The position numbers and the translations under genes are program-made. From assembly GCA_027449865.1 (NCBI GenBank), contig DAIDKV010000271.1:1-48080 (forward strand): a stretch of DNA of 48,080 bases, written 5' to 3'. Positions 18,470 through 27,536 of this stretch are shown here, piece after piece. The notes under the pieces are model-generated. The model did no database searches. It was not told the origin of the DNA and worked only from the letters and a program-made list of their open reading frames with translations. Position 1 is the first letter of the stretch. Each line of letters opens with the position of its first letter. The DNA is from Planctomycetales bacterium. Lineage in GTDB: Bacteria; Planctomycetota; Planctomycetia; Isosphaerales; Isosphaeraceae.

Positions 18470-19831
18470 ATGACCAGCCGGAGCCCGCGCGTTCAGGTCA
18501 CGCCCTTCGCCGTCTCGCTGATCCTGATCACCGGAATGACCGGGAACAGCTACGGCCAGCCGGTCGAGGCCCCGCCGTGCCGGACCACGATCAAAACGAA
18601 TCAGGGTCAACTGGATTACTGCTGGCCGTCGGGGGACGGCCGGATGGTGGTCACGAAGGATGCGGAAGGCGCAGCGGCGGCCGTCTGGGACGTGAAATCC
18701 GGTGCTCGTCGGCACCTCTTCGAGCAGGAGGATGCGGGAAAGACGGTCCGCGTCTGGGACGTCGTGTCGCCGACCGAGAGGCGGCTCGTCTTCGAGGAGC
18801 CTATCGAGACCGTCAGCTCGGGGCCTGGGATCCGAAGGCGACACACGCGGGTGGAAATCAAACAGCCGGTCCGACCCCGGGGGAACTTCCTGCACATCTG
18901 GCCGAGTCTCTTGCCGGATAATAAAAGATTCGTGCTAAGCCTATTAGGTGGCCATCAGTTTTATCATGGCAGTAATATGGACACCTCCAGGGATGCAATC
19001 GTTGTCTACGACCCGGAACTGGGCCGTTCCCAGACGATCTTCTCCGCGGATGGGGGCCTGCCCTGGTCCTCACGGCTCGTCGATGACGGTGCTCGCCCTT
19101 ATCGCGGGAGTTTGATCGCTTATCAAGCCCTGATCGACCCAGACGGGGACCCCTTGTCAACACCCAGAATCGTGGTTTACGATTTGTCGAAGCACAGCGC
19201 CTTGGCCCAGATCAATCCTGGTAGCCGTGGCCCCATGGGCTACTCGATCTCCGATGAAGGCGAACTGGTCTGCACGATCAGCCTTTTCCCCACCTCCACA
19301 CGGAGACGAACGGCATTCGCTGACCGCGTCCATTTGTGGAGCGTGAGGACTGGCGAAGCGATCGCAAAGGTCCAGACCGACGGCAGGAGTGTCAGCGTGG
19401 GGATCATGTCCCCTAAAGGCCGGGAACTCGCGCTTCTGGGCAGCGAAGAATACAATCGCGTCTTTATCGTCTATGTCGGTAGGAATAAGATCGAGCGTAC
19501 GCTGGACGACTATGGCCGGAAGACCGGCCTACTTCGCATGCGACTCGGAAACATCGACTATACCCCCGACGGCTCCTATCTGCTGGGACTCGGGGAAGAT
19601 GGGACGATGATGTTCTGGGACACCCGGGATTATCGGGAGGTCCTGTGGGTCAAATTGTATCCCTCGGGTTATCCCAAAGCCTATCTTTCGGCGGACGGCA
19701 AGAAGCTGATGGTCACCGGTGGCGGGGAACGGGATTGGGGCGAGGTCAAGGTCTGGGACTTCGATCAGTTCCTCGCCCTGATCCCGAAGAACCGACGCGA
19801 GACCAGGTCGGTTCTTGGTGGCAGTAAGTAA
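18470..19831 (+). CDS. Secreted WD40-like beta-propeller protein
   Basis: 453 residues with a probable signal peptide (VTPFAVSLILITGMTGNSYGQ, residues 10-30). Blades are recognisable from repeated ends such as AAAVWDVKSGARRHLF, RVHLWSVRTGEAIAKV, TMMFWDTRDYREVLWV and EVKVWDFDQFLAL, each with the W-D or W-S pair of WD40 repeats. Such exported propellers are common in planctomycetes and act as binding scaffolds; the partner is not known. AAGGAG lies about 8 bases before ATG 18470. It is divergent from the oxidoreductase operon and its stop is only three bases from the convergent CDP-alcohol transferase gene. Confidence 0.8.
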   Translation: MTSRSPRVQVTPFAVSLILITGMTGNSYGQPVEAPPCRTTIKTNQGQLDYCWPSGDGRMVVTKDAEGAAAAVWDVKSGARRHLFEQEDAGKTVRVWDVVSPTERRLVFEEPIETVSSGPGIRRRHTRVEIKQPVRPRGNFLHIWPSLLPDNKRFVLSLLGGHQFYHGSNMDTSRDAIVVYDPELGRSQTIFSADGGLPWSSRLVDDGARPYRGSLIAYQALIDPDGDPLSTPRIVVYDLSKHSALAQINPGSRGPMGYSISDEGELVCTISLFPTSTRRRTAFADRVHLWSVRTGEAIAKVQTDGRSVSVGIMSPKGRELALLGSEEYNRVFIVYVGRNKIERTLDDYGRKTGLLRMRLGNIDYTPDGSYLLGLGEDGTMMFWDTRDYREVLWVKLYPSGYPKAYLSADGKKLMVTGGGERDWGEVKVWDFDQFLALIPKNRRETRSVLGGSK

Positions 19832-19834
19832 AGG

Positions 19835-20707
19835 TCAGAAGTCAGCCCGATCCCGACTCGCCGACCGGCCTGCCTGCGACGACTCGACATGATGGAACCA
19901 CCGGGCGAATTCCGTCTCCGCCGCGCCTCGGTTCACCGCGCGGGCGATCCTCGCGATCGCGAGCGTCGGCGCCGCGATCGCCATCCCGATCACGCCCGAT
20001 CGCCAGAGGTCCAGCCACGCCCAGGGGAACACGATCGCCGCGAGAGCCAGGACGGTCAGCTCGATCAAAACGACGTGCGGCTCGCACGCCTTGTAAGCCG
20101 GCCAGGTCAGCATCTTCAGCCCTCGGCGCGGCCAGGGGGCAGGGGGGGCTGGTCGTCCGCCGCTGCCGGCGTCGATCCGGTAGCTCGACGTCCCGGCCTT
20201 CAGTCGCTGAAAGAAAGCCTTGTATCGGCAGTCGTTGTGCAGGCTGAGCATCGTCCAGCCCCCAGCGATCAGCAGGCCCGCGATCGCCCAGCGCGGGTCG
20301 CCCGATTGCGAGGCCAGGCCGTAGCCAAGCGCGAAGCCGGTCGATAAGGCTGAGGCGTGGTGCATCAGGTAGTCGAGATAGGTCCCGTCGAGCGACGACG
20401 TCCCTCGCCATCGGGCGACCTGACCATCCACGTGATCGAGCCAGAAGGCCAGGTGGGCCAGGATCACTCCAACGACGAACGCGGATCGACTCCCCCACCC
20501 GATCGCGACCGCCGATGCCGTCGATACAAGCCAGGCGGCCGTCGTGACCTGGTTCGCCGAGAGCCCGAGTCGGACCGCCAGCCAGGTTCCGTAGACCGCC
20601 GAGGGCCGTGCCACCCGGCGTGCCATCCAGTTGCCGATTTCTCGGTGCCGTAGCTTCTGGACCCGGCTCCTCAGTTCCCGGAGTGTGGGCGCCTCGCGTC
20701 GGCTCAT
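19835..20707 (-). CDS. CDP-alcohol phosphatidyltransferase family protein with altered last acid residue
   Basis: 290 residues, polytopic. Family enzymes transfer a phospho-alcohol group from a CDP-linked donor to an acceptor alcohol at the membrane. The signature is at residues 91-116: D91, D94-G95, A98-R99, G108, D112 are all in place with the correct spacing, but the final aspartate (the proposed catalytic base) is His 116, followed by His 117. The codons at 20360-20362 and 20357-20359 both read CAC on the minus strand. It is either a subfamily with His at this position or an enzyme with changed activity. ATG 20707 overlaps the stop of the glycosyltransferase-like gene (ATGA), so these two are co-translated. 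Confidence 0.8.
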   Translation of the reverse strand: MSRREAPTLRELRSRVQKLRHREIGNWMARRVARPSAVYGTWLAVRLGLSANQVTTAAWLVSTASAVAIGWGSRSAFVVGVILAHLAFWLDHVDGQVARWRGTSSLDGTYLDYLMHHASALSTGFALGYGLASQSGDPRWAIAGLLIAGGWTMLSLHNDCRYKAFFQRLKAGTSSYRIDAGSGGRPAPPAPWPRRGLKMLTWPAYKACEPHVVLIELTVLALAAIVFPWAWLDLWRSGVIGMAIAAPTLAIARIARAVNRGAAETEFARWFHHVESSQAGRSASRDRADF

Positions 20708-22662
20708 CGCGAGCCGCCTCCCGGCGCCGAGGCGAGCCGGTCGTTGTTCAGTTCGTAGATTGCGTAGCGGCGGACGACCCCATCGCCGTCGGTCAGGTCC
20801 TCGCGATAGATCGGCGAGCGGCCCGAGAGCCAGGACGCGAGCCGCCGGCTCAGTGTCGGGTCAAATTCGACCGCGTTCTCGGGGACCGGCGGGCAGAGCA
20901 GCAGGTGAGTGAAGCCTTCCTCTCGCAGCCGATCGACGATCTCGCCGGCGTTCTCGCCGTGCCGGCCGAGGCCGGTCCGTCGACGGTGGGCCAGTTCCAT
21001 CGTGTACGGGCGCGGGATGTAGAAGCCCCGGTGGTCCTGGCCGATCAACCGGGCTGTCGCCGGCAGATGCTTCTCGGCCCATCGACCGACGATGTACGTC
21101 GGCTCACGACGTGCGAGGAGCGACTCCGCCGACTCTCGCCCGGCGAGCATCGGCGTCAGAGGAAGTCCCCTCGCCATCGCCCAGGCCGATTCAAACCCGA
21201 GCGTCATGAGCATCATCGCAATCATCGACCGGGCCGCTAGGCTCCGCCGCTCCGCCCAGGCCGAGAGTCCGCAGGCGACCGCCACTGACAGCGGCCCCAG
21301 CGCGATCAGGACGAATCGCATGCTCTGTCGCTGGGTCAGGCAGAGCATCAGGTACAGGTAGCCGAGTGCCGCGAGGCCGAGCACCCGTCGCCCTGGCCGT
21401 TCGAGCAACGCCGCCGGAAGGAAGAGCAGGAAGATCGGCCCGAACTGGTGCGAGAAGCTGTCGAACCGGTCAGGCTGTAAAGTCAGCGGGGCGAGCGAGG
21501 TGAAGAGGTTCCAGGGCGTAACGACCATCGGCCGCTTGATCGGGTCGAGGACCTCATCCAGCCCCGCGCCGCCGAAGACGTGGCGGAAGAACGGATAAAC
21601 GGGATTTCCCGTGTGGAGATAGGCCCGCAGGTACCACCAGCCTCCGACCCCGAACACCATCGCCGTATAGATCGCCACGGACCGCCATCGCGAGACGCCG
21701 CGACCTTGAACCCAGAGGACGAGTCCCAACAACACGACCAGCACCAGCGCAGGGTATTTCACACCGACGGCCATTCCTGAAAGCATCCCTGCGACGACCG
21801 CCGCGCCTCCGGTCGGCCGATCAAGCAAACGACTCCAGGCGTGAATGGCCGCGGCGCCAAAAGCTGCGAGAGATAGATCGTTCAGAGGCGCCGACATCCC
21901 GTTGGAGATCGCCGGAGCGAGCAGGACGATCACCCCAGCCCACCAGGCCCGGCTTCCGAGCGTGGGTCTTGCCAGCGCGGAGACGTTCGCCATCAGCGAG
22001 AGGCCAAGGAACCAGGGAATCCATCGGCAGGCGACCGGGCCGCGAAACGCCAGGACGATCGCGTCGAGCATCTCGGTCAGCAGCGGATAGACGGTCTCGT
22101 GCAGGTCGGGATCGTAGCCGACCGACCTTTGCCAGAGGAAGACCTTCGGAACCTGCAAATGATAACACAGCGCGTCGCCATCCGTAACGGGCGAGTTACA
22201 GACGATCGCGGTTCCGAGGATCGCGACGCTGGCCATCACGGCCAGCGTTCGATCGAGCCCGGACCACATGGCCCCGTCATCGAGCCGCGATCCTCTCCAA
22301 AAGATTGAGGATCGTTCTCGATCCTCGAGAAGACGCGGCGCCTGCCGAGCCGCGCACCCAGGTTCACCTTCCCGGTTGGCTCGGACCTTCGTTGGGGGCC
22401 TCTGCCTTCGGAGGTTTTCCGACCACGAACGATGGCCGACGAGAATCGAGACGGCCAGTAGTCCCATCATCCCGACCCGATCGAGCCAGCCGACCTCGCC
22501 GAGTGCGAGCGTTCCCATCGAGAGCAGACCCCACCCGATCGGCAGCGACAGAGCGGCGGCATCGATCAGATGCTCAGGCGCCTCGCCAAGCCGGTCGAGC
22601 ACTCGCAGACCAAGGCCAGTCCCAATGGCCGCCAGCATCGCCGCGAAGGCCAGGTCGATCAT
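20704..22662 (-). CDS. Polytopic membrane protein, glycosyltransferase family 39/83-like
   Basis: 652 residues with about 10-12 membrane helices and a C-terminal soluble part. The first loop after the second cluster of helices has SPVTDGDALCYHLQVPKVFL, which resembles the acidic first-loop motif of GT-C glycosyltransferases (ArnT, PMT families) that use polyprenyl-phosphate sugars. The C-terminal 150 residues form a soluble domain (IGQDHRGFYIPRPYTMELAH ... EGFTHLLLCPP). GT-C enzymes act at the outer face of the inner membrane. An insert of charged residues around 85-125 is unusual. It overlaps both neighbours by ATGA. Exact family is not certain from reading alone. Confidence 0.7.
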   Translation of the reverse strand: MIDLAFAAMLAAIGTGLGLRVLDRLGEAPEHLIDAAALSLPIGWGLLSMGTLALGEVGWLDRVGMMGLLAVSILVGHRSWSENLRRQRPPTKVRANREGEPGCAARQAPRLLEDRERSSIFWRGSRLDDGAMWSGLDRTLAVMASVAILGTAIVCNSPVTDGDALCYHLQVPKVFLWQRSVGYDPDLHETVYPLLTEMLDAIVLAFRGPVACRWIPWFLGLSLMANVSALARPTLGSRAWWAGVIVLLAPAISNGMSAPLNDLSLAAFGAAAIHAWSRLLDRPTGGAAVVAGMLSGMAVGVKYPALVLVVLLGLVLWVQGRGVSRWRSVAIYTAMVFGVGGWWYLRAYLHTGNPVYPFFRHVFGGAGLDEVLDPIKRPMVVTPWNLFTSLAPLTLQPDRFDSFSHQFGPIFLLFLPAALLERPGRRVLGLAALGYLYLMLCLTQRQSMRFVLIALGPLSVAVACGLSAWAERRSLAARSMIAMMLMTLGFESAWAMARGLPLTPMLAGRESAESLLARREPTYIVGRWAEKHLPATARLIGQDHRGFYIPRPYTMELAHRRRTGLGRHGENAGEIVDRLREEGFTHLLLCPPVPENAVEFDPTLSRRLASWLSGRSPIYREDLTDGDGVVRRYAIYELNNDRLASAPGGGSR

Positions 22663-23465
22663 ACGAAAATGGTGTCCAATTCCCCGGATTCGACAAGACT
22701 GAGGAACCGCCCGGCCCTCGGATCCTTGGAGTTGACCAGTGTGGACTCGGGGCCTTCCAGAACGGCCACGCAGAACTGTGAGGAGTCGCGATCCGGATCG
22801 CCGGGAATCGGCCCGGACTCAGCCAGTTCGAACCCCCGGGCGCGATACCAGGCGGCGGTGTCGTATCCGAATCGGTTGTAGCTGACACTGGTCTCCTCGC
22901 TGTGCGCGGCGAAGCGGCCGGACACACGGAGAACCTCTGCCCGTATCCGCTCGGCGGCCGGCGGCGGGTTGTGGAGGATCACGGCCGAGGTCACCACCAA
23001 ATCGAAGCTCGCATCAGGGAAGGGGAGGTGCTCGCCCCGGCCGAGCAGCAGACCAACACCGGCATTCGGACCAAGATAACGGCGAGCGTGCTGGAGCTGA
23101 GACGGACTAAAATCCACGCCCACCATGGGCACGTCCAGTCGTTCCCGCAGGGCACGGAGGAGTTTCCCGTAGCCGCATCCGACCTCCAGGATCGATCGAG
23201 GCTCGTACTGAGCGAGCCGATCCGCGATCCATTCGATTCGTCGCGAACGGGAGGGTTGGCCCTCCTGCTCCCGGAAATAGTCATCGCCGCCGCGGAGTGT
23301 CCAGTATTGGCGGGGGTCGCCGTATAATAATCGGCGTTTCCACGCAGGCCATCGCCCGAGTGTCCGCCGGAGGGTTTTGTGCCAGGCATAGCCGGCGCCT
23401 CGTGTCCGCAGCGCCATCCAGGCACGGGCGGGCAGCGCGATCCGGGAGCGATCGATCGAATCCAT
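22659..23465 (-). CDS. Class I SAM-dependent methyltransferase
   Basis: 268 residues. The SAM-binding motif I is SILEVGCGYGKLLRALRERL, followed by motif II VPMVGVDFSPSQLQHARRYL and motif III/IV DASFDLVVTSAVILHNPPP, typical of methyltransferase type 11. An AGGGAAGG stretch precedes ATG 23465, giving the N-terminus MDSIDRSRIALPARAW; a longer frame to 23756 lacks such a site and has no family-like sequence. First gene of a three-gene overlapping operon with the GT-C-like protein and the CDP-alcohol transferase, so the likely substrate is a lipid, quinone or glycan intermediate rather than DNA. Confidence 0.83.
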   Translation of the reverse strand: MDSIDRSRIALPARAWMALRTRGAGYAWHKTLRRTLGRWPAWKRRLLYGDPRQYWTLRGGDDYFREQEGQPSRSRRIEWIADRLAQYEPRSILEVGCGYGKLLRALRERLDVPMVGVDFSPSQLQHARRYLGPNAGVGLLLGRGEHLPFPDASFDLVVTSAVILHNPPPAAERIRAEVLRVSGRFAAHSEETSVSYNRFGYDTAAWYRARGFELAESGPIPGDPDRDSSQFCVAVLEGPESTLVNSKDPRAGRFLSLVESGELDTIFV

Positions 23466-23779
23466 GAGACCTTCCCTGGTAGGCCGAAATTCGACAGGCT
23501 CCGCGATCGGGATGGGAGAAGCGAAGATGGGAGCTGACGAATCGGTTGCACGGTCCTGTGCAGGCGAGCGATTTGTCCTCGCGGCGGGGAGTTTACGCAG
23601 GACATCAAGTTCGGTCAAGTCGGCCTGGTACAGGCCGCGCCGCTCGAACACGAGACTTGCGCCTTCGGTGTTGGACGACGTATACTTACGTAGGGTTGCC
23701 CCGCGTAGGGAGCGAGGTCGGAAGCAGGACCGCCCCGCTTGGGCGGACAACGTCACCCTTCGGATAAGGACCGGGCCCC

Positions 23780-24343
23780 ATGGGTGTAAGTTCCGGGCGA
23801 TTGCGGGTCTCCGATCTGTCCTTTCAGGTTTTCCGCCGTCCTCTTCATCCCGACTGGTTCACCACCCGGTCGTTCCGTCGAGTCGACCACCGGGCGTTTT
23901 CGGCCGACCTCCGAATCATCGAGGGGGGACACGCCCTGATCTTCCGGTCGGGGCCGCTCTGCCTGGTAGAGGTTCTCGCAGGCCCTGAGACCGCGCTGCC
24001 GGAACCCGGACTCCTCTTCCATTGCCATATCCGCCGAGAAAGATCCACTCACCTCCGACCGGGTGGCGTGGTCGAGTATCAATGCTGTATGGATGTTGAG
24101 CGGACCGATCCCGAAGTTTTCCGCCACCTCTGCGACGAAGCGGCCCTCGACGCTGGCCGCGACTTCCTCTTCCACCAATTTCGTTCCTCCAACCGATTGG
24201 CTCCCGCCCCCCTGAGCCAGCTTCACATCGAAGCCCAGGCCAATACTCTCTCGATCCACGCTTTCCACAGTTTCCCCGACGAATGCGCGATCGTTCGCAC
24301 CCAGTCGCTCTTCGAGTTGAATCCGGCGCTCTCAACCAGATGA
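23780..24343 (+). CDS. Conserved hypothetical protein, possibly DUF2617
   Basis: 187 residues, soluble, no signal peptide. The pattern FRRPLHPDWFTTRSFRRVDH, then SADLRIIEGGHALIFRSGPLCLVEVL, with a GGH and a Glu-Val-Leu, resembles DUF2617 as I remember it; I cannot confirm this without a profile search. The middle has an RPGGVVEYQCCMDVERTDPE segment with a Cys pair. AAGGA lies about 10 bases before ATG 23780. It is divergent from the methyltransferase operon. A perfect 10-bp hairpin (24407-24431) lies 64 bases after the stop. Function unknown. Confidence 0.6.
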   Translation: MGVSSGRLRVSDLSFQVFRRPLHPDWFTTRSFRRVDHRAFSADLRIIEGGHALIFRSGPLCLVEVLAGPETALPEPGLLFHCHIRRERSTHLRPGGVVEYQCCMDVERTDPEVFRHLCDEAALDAGRDFLFHQFRSSNRLAPAPLSQLHIEAQANTLSIHAFHSFPDECAIVRTQSLFELNPALSTR

Positions 24344-24853
24344 CGTCGTCCCCTTCCTGTTTCGCTCCTCGAGACGGATCGGCACGTCGTAGGGGTCCGT
24401 GGGGTCGGCCGACGACTGAGCGTCGTCGGCCTCGATTCCCCGGCATCGCCGCTGAGAATCGACGCTCCGTTCCGTCGATAACTCTAGGGTCGGTTTCGGC
24501 CATCGAACCGAAACTCTCCTCGTCTCGATCACTCCTCTTGATTCCCGTACGACGATTGGTGGACGTGTGAATATAAAAGGTCTGGCGGCAAAGCGGATTT
24601 GGGCCGCTCTCCGGGAAAAAACGGAGAAGACACCAAAAAAAAGGGATGGAGCCTCGTCTCATCCTAAGTGAAAGTGGCATCGAGTGTCCGTAGTGCCACG
24701 TGGTCGTCGTGGGCCGGCTGTGTCGGCCCCCGGAGCTTTTTTTCGATGGTATGGCCTGGCCGGAGCGGTTAATCTTTCGGTCGAAGGGCCAAGTCTGAGG
24801 TTGGGCACCGGAAGACAAGGTGTCTGGCCTGGCATCCGAGGAGCGCTGCCACG
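24344..24853. other. Long intergenic region with a hairpin and A-tracts, no supported gene
   Basis: These 510 bases separate two plus-strand genes. They hold the hairpin at 24407-24431, an isolated TATAAA at 24572-24577 without a good -35 at the usual distance, and two A-tracts (A6 at 24616-24621, A8 at 24635-24642), which are rare in this GC-rich DNA and may bend the helix upstream of the next gene. Short open frames here have no ribosome binding site or recognisable product. Confidence 0.5.
24407..24431 (+). terminator. Perfect 10-bp hairpin downstream of the possible DUF2617 gene
   Basis: GGCCGACGAC (24407-24416), loop tgagc, GTCGTCGGCC (24422-24431) form a perfect 10-bp stem with a 5-base loop. 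No T-tract follows, so it is not a classical intrinsic terminator, but GC-rich bacteria often use such stems to stop or stabilise transcripts. It sits 64 bases beyond the stop at 24343. Confidence 0.5.
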
Positions 24854-26038
24854 ATGCCTCATCTGTCTCGAGTTGACCGTGTCCGCGGGTGCCTGCTGGG
24901 GATGGCCATCGGGGATGCCCTGGGGGCACCGCTGGAGGGCCTGAGTTCTCAGCAGATCAAGTCACACTACGGGCGGGTGAAGAACTACGTCGACGGGATT
25001 CAGGCCTGGAAGCGAAAGCCGTATCGGTGGAGGCTCCGTGGCCTCTATACGGACGACACTCAACAGGCCCTGGCTCTCTGCGATACCCTCCTCGAACATG
25101 GTCGGATCGAGCCCGAACGGCTGGCTGAGATTTATCTGAATTTGGCGAACCCCAAGGGAACTTTCGTCGGCGCCCACCGTGGAATTGGCCGGAGCTTTCG
25201 CCAGGTCCTGGCTGCGCTCGAACGTGGTGTCCCGGCCCACCTCACCGGTCAGGAGGGAGCGGGCATCGGTGCAGCCATGCGGATCGCTCCGGTCCCGCTC
25301 TATTTCGGCGAGGACACCGATGCCGCCTTCCAGGCGATCCTGGCCGCCAGCCTGATGACTCATCGGGATATCCGGAGTCTGGCTGGGGCGTTGGCTGTCG
25401 CCCATACGATCCGGCGACTCCTCGCAAATGAGCCGCGCGACCCCAGCTTGCTTCTCTGGGTCGCTTCCGACCTCGTCAAGGACGAAAACCGAATCGCCGA
25501 ATCGCATGCCGAATACGTCATTAAACTAGCCGACCATCCTCGGGCGCTCCCCAGGACCATCGCCCACGCCGAATCGGTACTGGACCTTTCCCGAGAGCGT
25601 GCCCTGAATGCTCTGGTCGACGAGGCCAATCGCCATGGCGCCGAACCTTCCTGTCGTCGGCCGACGCAGGGCTTTCCGCCAGCCTGCATTCCCACCTGCC
25701 TTTACCTCCTGTTGACCACCGATAGTTTCGAGGAAGCTATCTCCGAGGTCATCAACCTGGGCGGTGACGCCGACACCGCCGGCGCCATTCTCGGTGCCAT
25801 GGCCGGAGCCTATTATGGCGTGGACGATATCCCGCGACGTTGGCTGGATGGACTCCAGAATCGCGAAGGGATTGAGGCCCGCGCCTACGCTCTGGTCCAG
25901 CAATCGACTCGAGGACTCGAAATTCCCGATCTCGTCGCGACCGAGCGAGAGTTAACCCGTCGCGAAGGGGAGATCCTCGAACAATTCCATTCGCTGGCTC
26001 GGGGTGGCGGTGACCGCGGTGCGAATCGCGTCTTCTGA
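24854..26038 (+). CDS. ADP-ribosylglycohydrolase (DraG/ARH family)
   Basis: 394 residues, cytoplasmic. DraG-family enzymes remove ADP-ribose from proteins or other targets using a binuclear Mg site. The N-terminal motif GCLLGMAIGDALGAPLEGL (residues 12-30) and the metal-binding T-D-D-T-Q at 66-70 are intact, as is the C-terminal GGDADTAG near 303-310, which supplies the other metal-binding aspartates. GAGGAG precedes ATG 24854 by about 10 bases. No ADP-ribosyltransferase or toxin-like gene is adjacent, so its target is unknown; the gene appears to be transcribed alone. Confidence 0.88.
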   Translation: MPHLSRVDRVRGCLLGMAIGDALGAPLEGLSSQQIKSHYGRVKNYVDGIQAWKRKPYRWRLRGLYTDDTQQALALCDTLLEHGRIEPERLAEIYLNLANPKGTFVGAHRGIGRSFRQVLAALERGVPAHLTGQEGAGIGAAMRIAPVPLYFGEDTDAAFQAILAASLMTHRDIRSLAGALAVAHTIRRLLANEPRDPSLLLWVASDLVKDENRIAESHAEYVIKLADHPRALPRTIAHAESVLDLSRERALNALVDEANRHGAEPSCRRPTQGFPPACIPTCLYLLLTTDSFEEAISEVINLGGDADTAGAILGAMAGAYYGVDDIPRRWLDGLQNREGIEARAYALVQQSTRGLEIPDLVATERELTRREGEILEQFHSLARGGGDRGANRVF

Positions 26039-26304
26039 ACGTTGGCATCCCAACCCATCGCGGGGGATCAGCCTCGGCCGGCACCCGACCGTCATCGCGT
26101 TGCCTGAGGGCATCAACTCAGGGCTTCGCCGCGTTATCGCCCTTTCCCCGCGGTGGATTGGAGAGTAAACTTCTTTTGACTCTCATGCAACGACCCGGGG
26201 AGCTCACCTGAGTCGTCCACGACCATGGTATCGTTCAGGCATCGGTAGGCCGTGGCCGGAGCCGGATGGCCATGGCGGCGGCCTTCCTGGGAGATCGCTC
26301 GGCG

Positions 26305-26829
26305 ATGAGTCGAATCCGTCGCGATCGTATCCGCAAACTGCTCGACGAAGCCGAAGGCTACTTGATGCTGGACCTACCCCGCCGCGCCCTCAGGGTTCTC
26401 GATTCCCTTCCCGATTCATCTCTGATGCCCTTCGAAACGAGCTTCTTACGGGGAGAGGCTTTACGTTGCGTCGATCGATATCGCGAAGCGATCAAGCCCC
26501 TTGAGACAGCCGCGTCGATTCGCCCGAGTGACACTCGTGTGGCCCTGGCTCTCGGCTGGTGCTACAAACGCACCAACCGACTCACGCAGGCGATCGTCGC
26601 GCTAGGGCGTGCTCTGTCCGATAATCCGGACGAACCCCTGCTCCATTACAATCTCGCTTGCTACTGGAGTCTCGCTGGTGACGTGTTGAAAGCGGTGGAT
26701 GCACTCACCATCGCCCTTGACCTTGATCCCGAGTTGAGGGCCCTGGTTTCGGACGAGCCGGATTTTGAACAACTGCGAGGCAATCCTGAGTTTGACCGAC
26801 TCATCCTTGGCCCCGCTCCTCTCACCTGA
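26305..26829 (+). CDS. Tetratricopeptide repeat protein
   Basis: 174 residues from ATG 26305, which follows GGGAGA and gives a natural N-terminus MSRIRRDRIRKLLDEAEGYL; an in-frame ATG at 26266 would add 13 residues without a ribosome binding site. At least three TPR units are visible: LRGEALRCVDRYREAIKPLE, VALALGWCYKRTNRLTQAIV and LHYNLACYWSLAGDVLKAVD, each with the W/L/G/Y and A-P spacing of the family. The C-terminus (SDEPDFEQLRGNPEFDRLI) is the cap often seen in TPR proteins with tandem repeats. It likely mediates protein-protein contact; no partner is evident. Confidence 0.78.
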   Translation: MSRIRRDRIRKLLDEAEGYLMLDLPRRALRVLDSLPDSSLMPFETSFLRGEALRCVDRYREAIKPLETAASIRPSDTRVALALGWCYKRTNRLTQAIVALGRALSDNPDEPLLHYNLACYWSLAGDVLKAVDALTIALDLDPELRALVSDEPDFEQLRGNPEFDRLILGPAPLT

Positions 26830-27066
26830 CCGGCCGAACCGGGGTAGCGAATGCGCCTTCCCCCTATTACTTCGAGGGATCACCGCTTCGTACGACAGTC
26901 AGCCGGTGAGAAAGAACAGGATGTGCATATTGGCCTGCTCGAAAAGGGTAGGCCGTTCATCCGGCAACCATGATGGGAAGGCGGAGCGAAATGGCCCTCG
27001 CCGACGGGCGGACAGGACCCCGGCGAGGTGAGAAGAAGAGCCTGAGATAAGGGGTGTTTTCGGACC

Positions 27067-27393
27067 TCACCCCTCATCAATAATCCGCTGGGTGATCTCG
27101 CGCTCGCAGAGCTTGCACCACTTCCAGTGGCGACGTCCGACGGCCCCGTCGAGATGCTCCTGAGCCTTTCGGATGCTCCGGAACCAGATTTTCGCCTCCC
27201 CCTCGCCGACCTTTTCCAGTTTCACGCATCGCGCGAAGTGGAGGAGATTGGACGACGCGCGGGCAGCAGGACGTTTGCCGTTGGAATCCGGTGGAGTCCC
27301 GTGGAAAATGTACCCGATGGCCTCGACACGAGCCTCCGAGTATTCCTCCGAGGTTTCCAGTTTGCGAACTCCGGCCATCTCTTGGGTCAGCAT
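27067..27393 (-). CDS. Small hypothetical protein with a C-terminal Cys pair
   Basis: 108 residues, unrecognised. Codon use fits the host (mostly G or C at third positions) and the composition is that of a real globular protein, which argues against the overlapping open frames on the other strand. The C-terminus has HWKWCKLCEREI with a CxxC and nearby His, which could bind a metal. The middle (NLLHFARCVKLEKVGEGEAK) looks like helix then strand. There is no strong ribosome binding site before ATG 27393. It stands between a TPR gene and a UbiB-like gene, both on the plus strand. Confidence 0.5.
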   Translation of the reverse strand: MLTQEMAGVRKLETSEEYSEARVEAIGYIFHGTPPDSNGKRPAARASSNLLHFARCVKLEKVGEGEAKIWFRSIRKAQEHLDGAVGRRHWKWCKLCEREITQRIIDEG

Positions 27394-27536
27394 GGAGTGT
27401 TCCCAAAACCATCCGAATTCGCCATCGAAATCATAAGCGATAATTTAACCGATTCGGTCGTTTGCTGCAAGACGAAGATTGAGGGCCAGGGATCGGGGGG
27501 CCGGGCGCCGCTCGACGAACCAGGAGGGGGGGCGGC

